A stretch of 32,209 bases of DNA from Chara braunii (Eukaryota; Streptophyta; Charophyceae; Charales; Characeae), in the NCBI GenBank assembly GCA_003427395.1, contig BFEA01000078.1, forward strand, positions 2,791,828 to 2,824,036. The letters are read 5' to 3'. The notes beneath the pieces were generated by a model, which was not told the origin of the DNA, did not search any database, and saw only the letters and a program-made list of their open reading frames with translations. The translations under genes and the position numbers were made by a program. Numbering within the stretch: position 1 is the stretch's first letter; each line of letters starts with the position of its first letter. Positions 19,958 through 30,413 of this stretch are shown here, in pieces.

Positions 19958-21014
19958 ATCAATCAATTGAAATGAGTTTGCAAAAACCCCGAGACGTCAT
20001 CAAAAGGCACGATCGAAGAAACCAACTATTTTCCTTCCTTTCAACGTGAGAGAAGCATGTTACAGAACTCGTACAACCTTGTCGAAATCGGGTCAAAGTT
20101 TCGAGGGACCAACCCACGATTCAGGTTCAGCAAGCCACATTGTCGTAAACCCGAGGCGCCTTGCTCTTTCGAGGCTGCCTCACAGACTGGCTGCGGATGT
20201 CGTGCAGTATAAGACATATGGTATGTGCAGTGCAATTCAGAACGACAGATCTAAACACTCTTGCATTCGGGAACAAGATCCCTTCGAGTTCTGGGTCTAA
20301 TCAACGCAAAAATTCACATACAAGCATTTTTATGCATACATCCACTGTGGAAGGTGCGAAAATGACAATGGTGCACAAATCAGAAAGAAATCGGGGGATT
20401 GTACACATGCATCGACCGTTCACAAGGCAAGATGATTGATTTCCTTTGCATTCGGGGATTACCCAGGAAACTAATTGAAGAGTTCCGGAAGAGGTTCTTC
20501 TTCGCAGGAAATCACAAGGGTTCACTTCGGTTCACATCAGAGACAGACTCATAACACAGCGTCATTTAGAGCAGAGAGAGAAAGAGAAGAGATGGGTAAG
20601 AAGTGTCGAGACAGGAGACACTAGAATCCGACAAGGGAGCGTTCGGCTTCACAGCCATGAACTCACAGCCAAATAATGATCTGCAACCTTGAAGGCGCAT
20701 TCGCCTTGAAATTCCAATATGGCCCTGGGCCAATCATCCACTCAACTCCAATTACCGATCCTCACACCCGCACCGACGATCCCGACCGTCGCGTGCTAAC
20801 TTCCACCACTGCGATCGTCACCCCGCTGACGCAAGCTCGACTCGGCTCGCCCGGATCCCACAGTCCGTCGTGGCGATCAAGCGCGCAACCGGTCAGCCTA
20901 CAGTCAGCCCGTCAAGACTTTTCGACTCGCAAAGAACACATCACCTAGCCATTGCTTCCCGGAAGCTGGCTTGGGAGTTGAAAACGTAAGAGAGATTTGC
21001 GGGCGCGCTTGCGG

Positions 21015-21022
21015 AATTTATA
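21015..21022 (-). promoter_or_regulatory. TATA box of 5' LTR
   Basis: TATAAATT on the minus strand, conserved in position and flanks with the other two long LTRs. It would drive the genomic RNA of the element, starting at about 20985-20990. Confidence 0.7.
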
Positions 21023-21320
21023 GTTGCGAGAAAGAAGACAGAGGGGGGAGAAGACAGAGGGGAAGCCGAGGTGTAAGAGGAGAAGATTCTCCAGAAGACC
21101 ATGAGATTATGAGAGTCTCGCGGGGCTCGGGTAATAAGCAAAATATACCATCGCTTTCTCTTATGCTGTGTTGGATTTGAGTGCTCTTGGTTTTCCATCC
21201 TCTTAATCCTTTGTTCCGTCCCCGCGCCTCGCTCTTTTGAATACGTACTCCTACACACTTTGTTCCTACAGGACCTCGTGATCTACTGGATTGGGAAAAG
21301 TTGCGAAACCTCGCCGGGAC

Positions 21321-21541
21321 GAAACCATTGTATTCATTTTCCCCCGACAGGGGCAATAAGTGCCGCAGGCCCCGCAAAATAACTTTTCCTGTCAATTTTG
21401 CACCCTGTTAAACAGTTTCCCCCCGTTTTTGCCTAGCGGGTGTTACCGGCTTAGCCAAGGTGCAAAAATGACGTGAACAGTCATTTTGGGGCCTGCGACA
21501 GTTTTTGCACCGTTTCGGGGGAAATGAATACAACGGTTTTT
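21321..21541. mobile_element. palindromic MITE-like element (~220 bp)
   Basis: The left end GAAACCATTGTATTCATTTT is mirrored at 21517-21541 as CGGGGGAAATGAATACAACG followed by GTTTT. Similarity of the arms continues inward with gaps: GCAGGCCCC at about 21368 against GGGGCCTGC at 21489, and TTTTGCACC at 21400 against GGTGCAAAA at 21460. The centre is GC-rich. The whole unit is therefore an imperfect hairpin with no coding capacity, typical of non-autonomous DNA elements. A target-site duplication is not obvious. Confidence 0.7.
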
Positions 21542-24325
21542 CACTGGGAGGTTTAAATTATTAACTCTTCCCTACTGGACTAACTAGGAGGAGGATGGCC
21601 GGGACTGACATTCTGCCAGGCCCGGAAATAAATTATGGGTAGTAGTGAAACAGGCTTGCCGGGAAAAGAAAGAAAAGCAATCGCAATAACACCATGAGGC
21701 TGGCGGCCGCGTCCGTTGGCGGTACCTTAGTGCGCTAATATGCGCTAAGGCGGCGCTAACGCAGGGGAGGTAATGATGTGATCTGAAGTACCGAGGTTCA
21801 CACCTCGGGAGTTAGCTGCCAGAAGCCGCCGATGCGAGAGCTATGGATTAGTTGAGTGGGAATCCTTTGTAGTAACTCTGCTTCCGCGTGGTATGTTCAG
21901 TACTATGTTTCCCCTTGAGAAGATCCTGGGGCAGGAAGATGCTGTCAGCCGGGGAAGACTGCCAGGAGCTCAGAAGATGGAATGGTTTCCTTGGCAGGGC
22001 GTGCCCACGCAAGATTGGGCTCTTTTGCATGACAGTTAACAGCAGCGCCAGCGGGAGCAGTGGGAGAGCTCGCGACCGTGGTGGGAGTGCTGTTGACATT
22101 ACCAAGGAGACATCCTCCTATACTTTGCTTCAAGCCATATTTTACATGTTTCTAATCACCTTTTGGGCTAGATCTCTCTAGTTAGCCTCACATGTTTCGA
22201 TGGGTTCCTGGATTGAATGGAAATTTTACGTTGTAGAGGTTCATTCTATATTGATTTTTAATATGCTGCACGATGAAGCACGTAGCGCGAATTTTAGGCC
22301 AGATTCAATTGCTGGTTTTCTGTTCCTGGCTGTAAATTTAGGCTTGATTCACTTTAGTTATTCTAATTGTGAGCTGTCTTGCATCTTATATTTAGTTTGA
22401 GATGGATCACACTTTTGCTGTAAGATCACACTCTCTAAATTCTGCATCTAAGCACGGTTCAAGGGTAGATGTACTCAATTTCACCGCACACTGAAAGGGT
22501 TGGTAATTGTCGACTAAAATGAGGTAATAGTGCGTTGCGTGTCATTTGAATTCAAACTGCTTGGAATTTCTGTCATCACGTAGGCATTGAGTTTCGAGTC
22601 TCAGTACCGACGAGTGCCACATCAGGGCCTCTATCCCCTATCAATTTGCATTGTCACATTCTTCATCATGGGGCAAGTTGTGGATTAACTGGCGTGTAGA
22701 AGTGATTTGTAACTTGTTTTTGTCAGTGCCTTGTGGACATGGCCTCGACGCTTTCTCTTCTGAAACTATAGTTCCCGATAATTTGGAGTTTTTTGCTGGT
22801 ATGGCGCCAGCCGTGATCTGTCGGCAATGGCCCTCTTTGTTAAGTCTGTTCGGTATATCTATTTTGACAGTCCTCCCTGTTTGCATAAATCACGTTGTCG
22901 TTACTGAGTTTCCAAAATTCTGCTCTGTTTCCAAAATTCTGCTCTTAGGTAATCTACTTTGCGGGGGTTGCCCTCCCGTGGTACTTTTCCCACAGTGTCC
23001 TATGGGGAAGGTGAAGGCTGTTCAATTGTCTCTGGCGTAGTCGTGTATTAGAGTGGGTATGAACTCCGGTTTGTCTGGTGCGTTTCCGGGTTTTGAATGG
23101 TTAATGAAGAACCGAGAAGGCTACTCAATTTAGTTTAGCACACTCGAAGAGGGGTTTGAATTGTCTTGTCCGGTGCGTTTCGGGGTTTTGAATGGCAGTA
23201 TGGTGGTTTTGCTGTTGGCCAGAATAAGTTTGTGAAGTAGACGTGTCTGCACAATTTTGCAGCCTGCAGGGCAGGGCTGTCAGAGTTCAGTCTGTGGTAG
23301 GCAAGTCAGCAATCATGATATAAACCGTGCGAACTAACTTCCATCGAGATCTCCGCTGAGCTGCCCAAGCTTACACGATCACGCAACTGTTTCTGGTCGC
23401 AGTCTGCACACAGATCTGTCGTGCGTGTTTTCACCGCGAACGTTTCGGCCATTAGTTTGGAATTGCTGAACCTTCGGATTGAAATTACTTCGGGGGAATG
23501 CCGCTGTCCAGAAAGGAGGCCTCATTCGTGGAACCTTAACTGTGGGTTCATGATTTTGGTTGGGAAAGATGGAAGGTTGGGGGTTGGTCGTTGAAGGCAA
23601 CGGAGCTATTGGAGGTGGTGGGAGACCTACTAGTAGCGGTGGGAACGTTGCTGTCCTACTAGGGCACGACTGAATAGCACTTAGCAGTCAAGAGAGTAAA
23701 GCTGGGTTCTACCCATTGAGATCAAGAGTGCCTGGAAGATGGCAGTTCCTACAGAGGTCCAAGGGTGCAAGGTGGGAAACCTCGTCATGGCAACCCAGAC
23801 TCCCCATGGCTGCTTGAAGCTATTGTACTAGGCTAGTATTGAATTTGCTCAGTCTCGCTTTCCCTGCATGCATGGCTCGTGTTCGGAGGAAGGAGGCTTC
23901 ATGTTTATTCCTTTTCTGGAACTTTCTAGTTTCCTCTCTAGCTTAGAATTTGTTATCTATCTTTGTTCATTCGAGTATATGACTACTATAATTTCAAAGA
24001 AGCGGCGTCTATGTTTTCGGGAAATGATATAGGATCGTGACTAGATCGGTGTCAGATCTTCTTTAGATTTGTGTTCTGTCAGGTCTTGACATAGGCCTAG
24101 ACTCCGTATGTATGGGATTTTAACCTCCCAACAGTAGGGAGCCTTGGTGATAAATACCCGACCCAAACCCATATTGTTCGACCTTGAGAAGGTCAGGGAC
24201 TGGTTTTGTAGACGCAAACTGGTTGTGGAAATGATAAGATGAGCTAGCTTGTATCTGGTAGCTCAACTTTTTTTGACTTGTGCTTCAAGGTGCATTTTGG
24301 AAAGTTGGGTTTTGAATGGGACGCT
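21542..24325. other. no gene recognised; short local repeats
   Basis: Several short frames exist (for example plus 21888-22181 and 22651-23040) but none has a recognisable domain. A 19-bp unit, GTTTCCAAAATTCTGCTCT, is tandemly repeated at about 22908-22947. A phrase including GGTGCGTTTCCGGGTTTTGA recurs at about 23079 and 23171. Transcribed non-coding or intronic sequence is possible but cannot be shown. Confidence 0.45.
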
Positions 24326-25073
24326 TGTGACAAATCACTTCCCGACCCCGTGCTATCTTTCATACCCCTTGACTCAATTCCCTCTTTTGTATCATAATGC
24401 CCCAACAAAACCCCCGTCGCTTTTCTTGATTTCAGGTGCCTTGTTCAGGCCCCCATTTTTTCGGAGGTTCTATTGATTCTTGAAATTCTGCTTTTTGTAA
24501 TTCGGGAAATGCATGGGAAATTGCCTGCGTCTTAGCGAGCGCACTAGGAATCGGGCTCGACAGTTAGGAATTTCGGAATAAGCGGAACCCGACGTGTCCT
24601 TTTTTTGTGCATGAATGCTCTCGGTCACGTCAGAGAAAACTCTAGGAATTTTGTGAGAATACGGATAGGCATAGGACTTCCTTTCCCTGCGTCGACTTTT
24701 GCGCGCGGATATGGTGATTTCAATTTTTGAATTAGTTTAGGACGCAGGCAAGCTGTAACTGTTTTGGTGCCTTTTTCTCTTGTTGTCGGCGCCGCGTATG
24801 CGAGCTTCCTCCTCCTTATTTCCCGCGTCGTTCTTCCCCCGTGCTCTCTTTTCTCTCCCTTCCACCTCCTCTTCTTCTCCTATCACAACTGTTTTCCCTC
24901 TTTCTACTCTTTGCACGCCTGTTTTTCCTTTCTTGATCATCTGAATCTTGGACCCGTCTCGCGCTGCTTCTCGCGCCTCTTTCCTTCTCGCTCTTCAACC
25001 TTGGTTCGCGAAGCCCGGTTGATCCTTCGATTACCCCCGCTCACCAATCAGACGCGTTGAGTAAGAGGATCTA
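24326..25073 (+). repeat. LTR fragment, same family, opposite orientation
   Basis: This is the reverse complement of 9674-10420 at high identity and equal length (about 747 bp). It starts TGTGACAAATCACTTCC, matching the LTR start at 10420 and 29546. It stops abruptly at about 25073, upstream of the TATA box position. Only distal U3 is present. A 98-codon frame also seen in the 3' LTR lies in it, but the two versions differ mainly by amino-acid changes, so it is not taken as a gene. Confidence 0.85.
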
Positions 25074-25450
25074 GGCCTGGCAAGTGAATGACAGAATCGG
25101 AGGGACAACAACAAGGCCACACGAAGGAGGGCCGATACAAGTCATTCACCAGAACATAAGACACCAAGCTAAAACAGGAAAGAAAACGGTCTTGGCGCAT
25201 TTGGCCCTGAGATCGGGATATGAGGGAGACAAGTTTGACGACAGCCATCGCGGCGCACATTGAAGCATTTCAACGAAATCCAAAGCGATTGATGTTCTCG
25301 ACTCTTTACACATTGAATGACAAAAATCTCAACTCCATTCTCTTTATAAAGCCATTTGTATCGCACAGCCAGACGTTCAGATTCCATCACACAGCCAAGG
25401 GCATCCTAGATAGTGACTCAAATTTTTGGCATCGGAGATGATCGGACTCG

Positions 25451-25453
<3 letters not shown>

Positions 25454-25519
<66 letters not shown>
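25454..25519. repeat. (GA)n microsatellite
   Basis: Pure GA tract of about 66 bp in the region downstream of the DUF4360 gene. Confidence 0.95.
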
Positions 25520-25522
<3 letters not shown>

Positions 25523-25627
25523 CAGATGGATACGTAAATCCGATGGAATAGTAGATACACAGATGGTCTGATTGATCTATAGATCGATAGATCTTCTTGG
25601 GGGGGAAAGGGGGGGGACCGGAGGGAT

Positions 25628-25629
<2 letters not shown>

Positions 25630-25682
<53 letters not shown>
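25630..25682. repeat. (GA)n microsatellite
   Basis: Second pure GA tract of about 53 bp, separated from the first by about 110 bp that include GATA-type short repeats and a G-rich run. Confidence 0.95.
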
Positions 25683-25685
<3 letters not shown>

Positions 25686-25758
25686 AGCTCCTGACAGGAA
25701 TGACGTCTTTCGTCAATCCTAAAAGCCAATATTCAGCATAGTCTGCAGTCTCGAGAGA

Positions 25759-25808
25759 GAGCCTACATGACTAGTTTCCAACAGAGCCTACATGACTAGT
25801 TTCCAACA
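25759..25808. repeat. perfect 25-bp tandem duplication
   Basis: The unit starting GAGCCTACATGACTAGTTTC occurs twice in direct succession (25759-25783 and 25784-25808), just downstream of the DUF4360 stop codon. Confidence 0.95.
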
Positions 25809-25898
25809 GAATCATGATGGACGCTATTGACAAGAATTGCTGGTGTGCAGAAGTCGCGTACGCGCTAGCAAACTCCCGACAACGCTCAATCGCTGGCC

Positions 25899-26531
25899 TT
25901 AGCATTTCTTCCAGTTGACGGCGAAAATTTGAGTGAGCTGGAGATCCGTACTGTCCGCGGTGATAATTCCAGTCTTCGGAGGCTTTCCCGGATTCACCCG
26001 CACTTCTGTAACGATGTTGAGGTTCCTCACTCTTCCACACTCGCTGCTAACGGCGTTCGCGAAACTCGCCGTTTTCTCGAAGTTATCGTCAAACGGTCCA
26101 AAGAAGTTGTACGTAGCCTGACCCGTGCCTATACGACCAGATATGTGGTAGCCAACCCTCACGGCCGCCTTGACCTTGGCGTCCAGCTTCGCGTACCCAC
26201 GCATTGTGACTGTCCCGAGAGTGTAGAAATAGCCAGGNGGATAATTAAGAATGANGCTCAGGGTGCATTNCTTCCTCGTGTTAAGGAGCCCTTGGTCCGT
26301 CGTAGCAGTGTAGCTGCTGTACATGACAGTGAGCGCCTGNNCGTCGTTTGAGATGGAGNANNCAACAGNTCCGCTCGNACAGCCANNNCCNNCANAAGTN
26401 ANANCATNAATNGTAACGGTTCCAGGCGCCGGAGCTTGAGCGTATCCGTGCACGGCCAACTCGAGGATGGTGAGNAGCAACAGCGTTGCCATTGCCGCCA
26501 TGGGAGAGAACGACCGGAACCCTTTCTGCAT
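25899..26531 (-). CDS. secreted DUF4360-family protein
   Basis: The single-exon frame has ATG at 26531-26529 and TAA at 25899-25901, about 210 residues. An N-terminal hydrophobic stretch ending near HGYAQA is a good signal peptide. The mature part matches the DUF4360 pattern: a GC-x-SG start, SISND-x-QALTV, an RK-x-C segment, NY-x-PGYFYTLGTVTMRGYA, FFGPF, SSECG, LNI, TADSTDLQLTQI and a final NWKKC. The four cysteines would form two disulfides. The family is known mostly from secreted fungal and bacterial proteins; its function is unknown. About two dozen ambiguous bases between 26238 and 26475 hide several residues but break no frame. A TATA box lies about 330 bp upstream, implying a 5' leader of about 300 bp. 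An intron in that leader cannot be excluded. Confidence 0.8.
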   Translation of the reverse strand: MQKGFRSFSPMAAMATLLXLTILELAVHGYAQAPAPGTVXIXXXTXXXXGCXSGXVXXSISNDXQALTVMYSSYTATTDQGLLNTRKXCTLSXILNYXPGYFYTLGTVTMRGYAKLDAKVKAAVRVGYHISGRIGTGQATYNFFGPFDDNFEKTASFANAVSSECGRVRNLNIVTEVRVNPGKPPKTGIITADSTDLQLTQIFAVNWKKC

Positions 26532-26857
26532 CGTCACTGTCGCCGTCTTCTTCTTCCGGCCGCTGCGCTCTTCACGAAGTTGAAGACGAATCGAGGACAG
26601 CGATTGCTACCAGTAGGATGCTAACGAGCACACAACGCGTTTGGAAATCTATGGCCGCTCCTCTGCGCTGCGTCCAGGAAAGGAAAGACTTAGCGCCTGA
26701 GCGTCAACCCCTCCGCTCGCCTCCACGCAAAACGCCGAACGGCGGTGCTCCTACTCTCTACTCTACGTACACACGGCAACGGAATCAGCCAACAACGCCT
26801 CGATCACCGGTGGAGCGCAATGCCATGCTTGTGATCGTAGTGGAAGTGTGATGTGCT

Positions 26858-26865
26858 CTTTTATA
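26858..26865 (-). promoter_or_regulatory. TATA box of the DUF4360 gene
   Basis: The minus strand reads TATAAAAG, a canonical TATA box about 330 bp upstream of the ATG. A start site near 26830 is expected. Confidence 0.55.
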
Positions 26866-27073
26866 CAGAAGACTCCTCACGTTGTTGGGTCCCCGCGGAC
26901 TCTAAGCTCACTCCTGATGTTGCACAGTCCCAGTGCCGAAGGATAGCACAGGAATCTTCCCCAACGGCAAGCTAGCTAAGCCCCGTCGGTGCCCCGAGTA
27001 TGTTCCCGAAGTGTCTCCAATGTGTCCCGAAGGGTACCGAATTTGTTCCACACGCGGGGGGGACCAAAGACGT

Positions 27074-27290
27074 GTTGATTTGCCTTGCGGGTCGGCAGCC
27101 CACTTTCTCAAGACGCGGGCGTGCTAACTCGGCACGCCCACTCTCTCCAGAAGACGGCGACCGATTTCCAAGTATTGAGGGGCAGTTGTTCATTTGCCTT
27201 GCTCGTCTGAAGTAGCACACAGGCTGAGGTCGGGGCAATTGTGTGACGACTAGGCACACCCACTTTCTCCACAAGAGGGCCTGCGGATGG
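27074..27290. repeat. degenerate repeats around CCCACTTTCTC
   Basis: CCCACTTTCTCAAGACG (~27099), CCCACTCTCTCCAGAAG (~27137) and CCCACTTTCTCCACAAG (~27258) recur, and TTTGCCTTGCGGGTCGG (~27077) is echoed by TTTGCCTTGCTCGTCTG (~27193). The units are irregularly spaced, so this looks like an old shuffled minisatellite. No coding frame follows the period. Confidence 0.5.
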
Positions 27291-27400
27291 GTAAGACAGA
27301 TTCTTACAAACATCGAGGTTATTAGAATGAATAAGGCCAGTTGAGCGTGATAAGAAAGAAATTCCAATAAGGGCGAGGCTGGGTTGAGAAGCACCTCAGG

Positions 27401-28432
27401 GCATACTCACACGAGGACCTAAACACAGTTGTGGTCGGTCGGGATTTTTCATGAAGAGCATGGTCGCTTTCGGGGTTTTCGTTACAACTATTTTCGTGTC
27501 ACTTGGACTTTTCTTCCTCTTCCGTCCCTGCTCTCCTTTCTTCCCTCTTGTCTCTGCTATTTTCTATTTCCTCTTCCGTCTTCTTGCTCTTTCCATTGGT
27601 TGTTGTCTGGTCGGGAAAGATCTGTGTTACGAAGTCCCACTTGACCGGATTCTTCATTTCTGCAGTTGACGAAAAATCGACAGACCTGGTCGGGAATGAC
27701 TTGACCCAAGAGCCTACCTCAGTGGGTACACCCATGAACTGTTGAAATACAGACGTGTGTTCGAATCCAGATGATGGAACTTGACAAGTAAAACCAACTA
27801 CTAATGAATTGCTTGGGGCGGTCAGCTCAATGATGATATCTCAAGGCCTTCGTCCTTTCTGAAAAAAAAAAAAAAAAAAAAAAAATTGACAGACCGACTT
27901 CAAAAAGCAAACATCAGCAGCAGCATCACTTCCGCAACAGAGGAGAGTAAGTGGGACTTGGCCCTTTCATGATCTATGGTCCGGAATGGAGGATCCGGGT
28001 AAGTGGGAATTGGCCCCCGATGTGACCGGGAATCTACCTCGAAAGGCCACTTCCAGAGGTTTTCTTTCTTCAATTGTCCTTAGCCAAGGCCGGGTGATAG
28101 CCCCGGCAGTTCATGTTTTCTGTATTCGCAAAAGGGACGCTGGGCCCGGTTCCCAGGAGCCGGGAAGCACTAGCATAGCTTAAAACGGTGTGTGCCGTGT
28201 TGCACCTAACAAAAAAAAAGGGAACCAAAAAAAAAAAAAAAAAAGAAAAAGAAAAAGGAACCAAAAACGATGACGAAGAAAGGACAGAATCTGACAGATT
28301 TACGATCAGGCTTTCGTATTTTATTTGCACTTTTCTGCCGTCCTGAACGTATCTGACGGACGGGCGGACCTGGAGGTATGTGCCTGCATTTCCATCCACA
28401 AAAAAAGTAAAAAGGTCCTAGTGTGAGTATGC
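27401..28432. repeat. 20-bp terminal inverted repeats bounding ~1.03 kb
   Basis: GCATACTCACACGAGGACCT at 27401-27420 is mirrored at 28413-28432 with 19 of 20 bases matching. A third, shorter copy (GCATACTCACACTGGGG) lies at 6493-6509. The interior has no transposase-like frame and contains a later SINE insertion. It may be a non-autonomous DNA transposon; no target-site duplication is apparent. Confidence 0.5.
27676..27895 (+). mobile_element. tRNA-derived SINE with target-site duplication
   Basis: The insert at 27687-27884 is flanked by ATCGACAGACC (27676-27686) and ATTGACAGACC (27885-27895), an 11-bp target-site duplication with one difference. The head has an A box TACCTCAGTGGG (27715-27726) and a perfect B box TGTTCGAATCC (27758-27768). 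The unit ends in a poly(A) tail of about 24 nt. At about 200 bp it is complete and the best preserved SINE in the window. It depends on a partner LINE for movement; none is visible here. Confidence 0.85.
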
Positions 28433-28503
28433 TCCAAAGCAAAATCACATGACAAGTGTCACCAAGAGGGGCAGTCGGGTTATCTTCCTCGACAAGAGCA
28501 CAT

Positions 28504-28602
28504 GCACAGGTCTTGTTCAAATAAAAGGAAAAAAGCCATACCGTAGATGTTGTTGGCCTGTAAAGGAGAGTCCTGGAGTTGGGGGCCGCAGGCCCACACA
28601 CC
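28504..28602. repeat. ~100-bp dispersed direct repeat, copy 1
   Basis: The block from GCACAGGTCTT to GGCCCACACACC matches 29214-29313 at about 92%, including CATACCGTAGATGTTG and GGAGAGTCCTGGAGTTGGGG. The sequences on both sides differ between copies. Confidence 0.85.
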
Positions 28603-29213
28603 GTGGGAAATCAGGGGCGGGTGGGGCTGCTTCGCCAAAATTGGCGAAGGAGAAAATGACTCTCCTCAGACCGGCTGATGAGATGACCTGTGTGCCTGCA
28701 GATTCGTGTATGCTCTGAGCGCTGCTGGAGGTCGAACAGCGGAAGGGGGATCGCAGGAACTCCAGCAGGTCCAGCAAGTTCAGCAACCTGCCTCTACTGC
28801 TGCGCTGCATGTGACTTATACCGTCGCTGGTAGTGGAAGTAGCGCTGTGCGGACCGGAGATATCCAAATGCACCCCGGGTGAGTACCGAGGCCCATCTCC
28901 CCGAAGTGATGTGACCCTAGGTCCCGACTGTTGTGGCTGACTTCGAAGCTGTCCCACCCAAACCTTGGTCCTTGCTCCTGCCCAGATGACCCTTGACCAT
29001 CTGCATCCCAATTTCTGTGCGGATCCTTACTTGGTCCTTGCCTATGTCCAGATGGTTCTTGACTCAATTGCTAGAACCACAATCTGTTGCTTGCGAGCCG
29101 AAGATATCCGAGATCCAGGGTCGTGAAGAAACTGTGCAACTGAGTTTTGTTGGTGCGTGCTAATGCTGACTGAGATTTGAAAAGCCAACTGTGGTAGTTG
29201 TAGGACAATTGCT

Positions 29214-29313
29214 GCACAGGTCTTCTCCAAATAAAAAGGAAAAAAGGCATACCGTAGATGTTGCTGGTCTGTAAAGGAGAGTCCTGGAGTTGGGGGCCGC
29301 AGGCCCACACACC
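29214..29313. repeat. ~100-bp dispersed direct repeat, copy 2
   Basis: Second copy of the block at 28504-28602, about 710 bp further on in the same orientation. It contains the palindrome-like GGGGGCCGCAGGCCC. Frames reading through both copies are similar only because the DNA is. The region between copies (28603-29213) holds no recognised gene, only a short internal echo of CTTGGTCCTTGC at about 28961 and 29030. Confidence 0.85.
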
Positions 29314-30405
29314 TCCTGACCACCCCATCTCCCCCCATCGTCCTGCAAGTGACTGTGTCATCTTGCAGGGAATGGTGGAACGAGTGCATGAGCGATGGAA
29401 GTTGGCGGCAGAAGAGGAGCCCACCTCAGCACGAAGGAGATTACGAGAGTGGATTAGAGTGGTGCAGTAATGTCATTGATGAGTTTGGATGTGGGAGGTG
29501 ATGGCCGAACGGGATGCGGAAGTTGCTGTTGGGATTGAATGAGTGTGTGATGAACCAGCTTCCAGACCTGCGCCATCCTCCGGACCCCTTCCCTTTCCAT
29601 ATTTTCTCTGCATCTATCGGCCCCCGAGAACCCCCCCCCCCCCTTCCGCCCTCTGTTTTTGTTCGATTAAAGGTACTTCGTTGAAAATCTGTATAGAAGT
29701 TCTTGAAATTCTGTCATTTCTTTTAATTTGAAAATGCTTGGAAATTTTGCGCGCCTTAACGAGCGCGCTCGGAATTTGGCTCAACAGTTAGGAATTCCGG
29801 AATTAACGGAAGACGGCACGACCTTTCGCGCGCGACACTGGGAATTTTGTAGGAATACGGGCAAGCGTAGGACTTTCTTTCTTTCCCGCACCTACTTCGC
29901 GCGCGGATATGATACTTTCAATTTTTGAATTAGCATAGGATTGGGAAAAACTGCAACTGCTTCGGTGCCCATTCTCCTTTTGCCGTTCGGCACCATGCAA
30001 GCAAGTTCCCTCCTCCTTCCTCCCTACGCCCCTCTCAAACGCCTCCCTTCGCGTGCACATGCTTCCTTGCTCCCTCCCATTGTAACTGTTTTTCCCTCTC
30101 CTTCCCAGCGCGCGCCCTTTTTCTCTTTCTTGATCATCTGAATCTTGGACCTGTTTCGCGCTATCCTTCGCACTCCTCTTCTTCCCGCTCTAAGATCCGC
30201 GCTCGAAAAACCAGTTGATCCTCTCTCCCCATCCTGCCAAGGAGAAGCGTCGTGTCAAGTTCTTACTGCGCGACGATTCTGATTGGCTGAGATCAAGTTG
30301 AGAAGGATCAACATGGCTTTCGACGGACGATCACTCTCAAACCCTCCCTTACCCTCCTCTACCTCACTTTTCGTCTTTCCCCGCATCCCTCTCCCTTCTC
30401 GCAAC

Positions 30406-30413
30406 TATAAATT
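30406..30413 (+). promoter_or_regulatory. TATA box of the diverged LTR
   Basis: TATAAATT with conserved flank CGCAACTATAAATTCCG, the same context as in the 5' LTR at 21015-21022. Conservation across copies supports promoter function. A start site near 30440 is expected. Confidence 0.7.

Larger units (their letters stand above)
7681..21089 (-). mobile_element. decayed Ty3/gypsy-type LTR retrotransposon
   Basis: This 13.4-kb minus-strand element has LTRs at 19197-21089 (5', truncated) and 7681-10420 (3'). The order between them is primer site, gag, protease, RT/RNase H, PHD-like finger plus integrase, ORF X, ORF Y and an untranslated 3' tail. Integrase downstream of RNase H is the Ty3/gypsy order. 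The RT has a YMDD box and the integrase a D,D-35-E triad. The internal region carries at least two frameshifts in gag, one in the integrase ORF and about 15 nonsense codons, so this copy is not autonomous. The two LTRs look roughly 93-95% identical by eye, suggesting an insertion that is not very recent. No target-site duplication can be tested because the 5' end is lost. Confidence 0.92.
19197..21089 (-). repeat. 5' LTR, truncated at its 5' end
   Basis: The match to the 3' LTR begins at 19197 and ends at about 21089, after GGTGTAAGAGGAGAAGATTC. About 840 bp of upstream U3 are missing and replaced by unrelated sequence. The TATA box and the complete LTR ORF remain. Loss of distal U3 probably removed enhancer elements, so transcription from this copy is doubtful. 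Confidence 0.85.

Noticed and set aside
22651-23040. 129-codon plus-strand frame with hydrophobic segments
   Set aside because: No recognisable family, and it contains part of a local tandem repeat.
25387-25716. Ser-Leu repeat protein
   Set aside because: It is a translation of the GA microsatellites, as are the Arg-Glu frames at 30472-30993.
28060-28260. Possible SINE ending in the A-rich tract at 28209-28260
   Set aside because: The A-rich tract is interrupted and the upstream GGCCCGGTTCCCAGG is not a convincing B box; no target-site duplication found.
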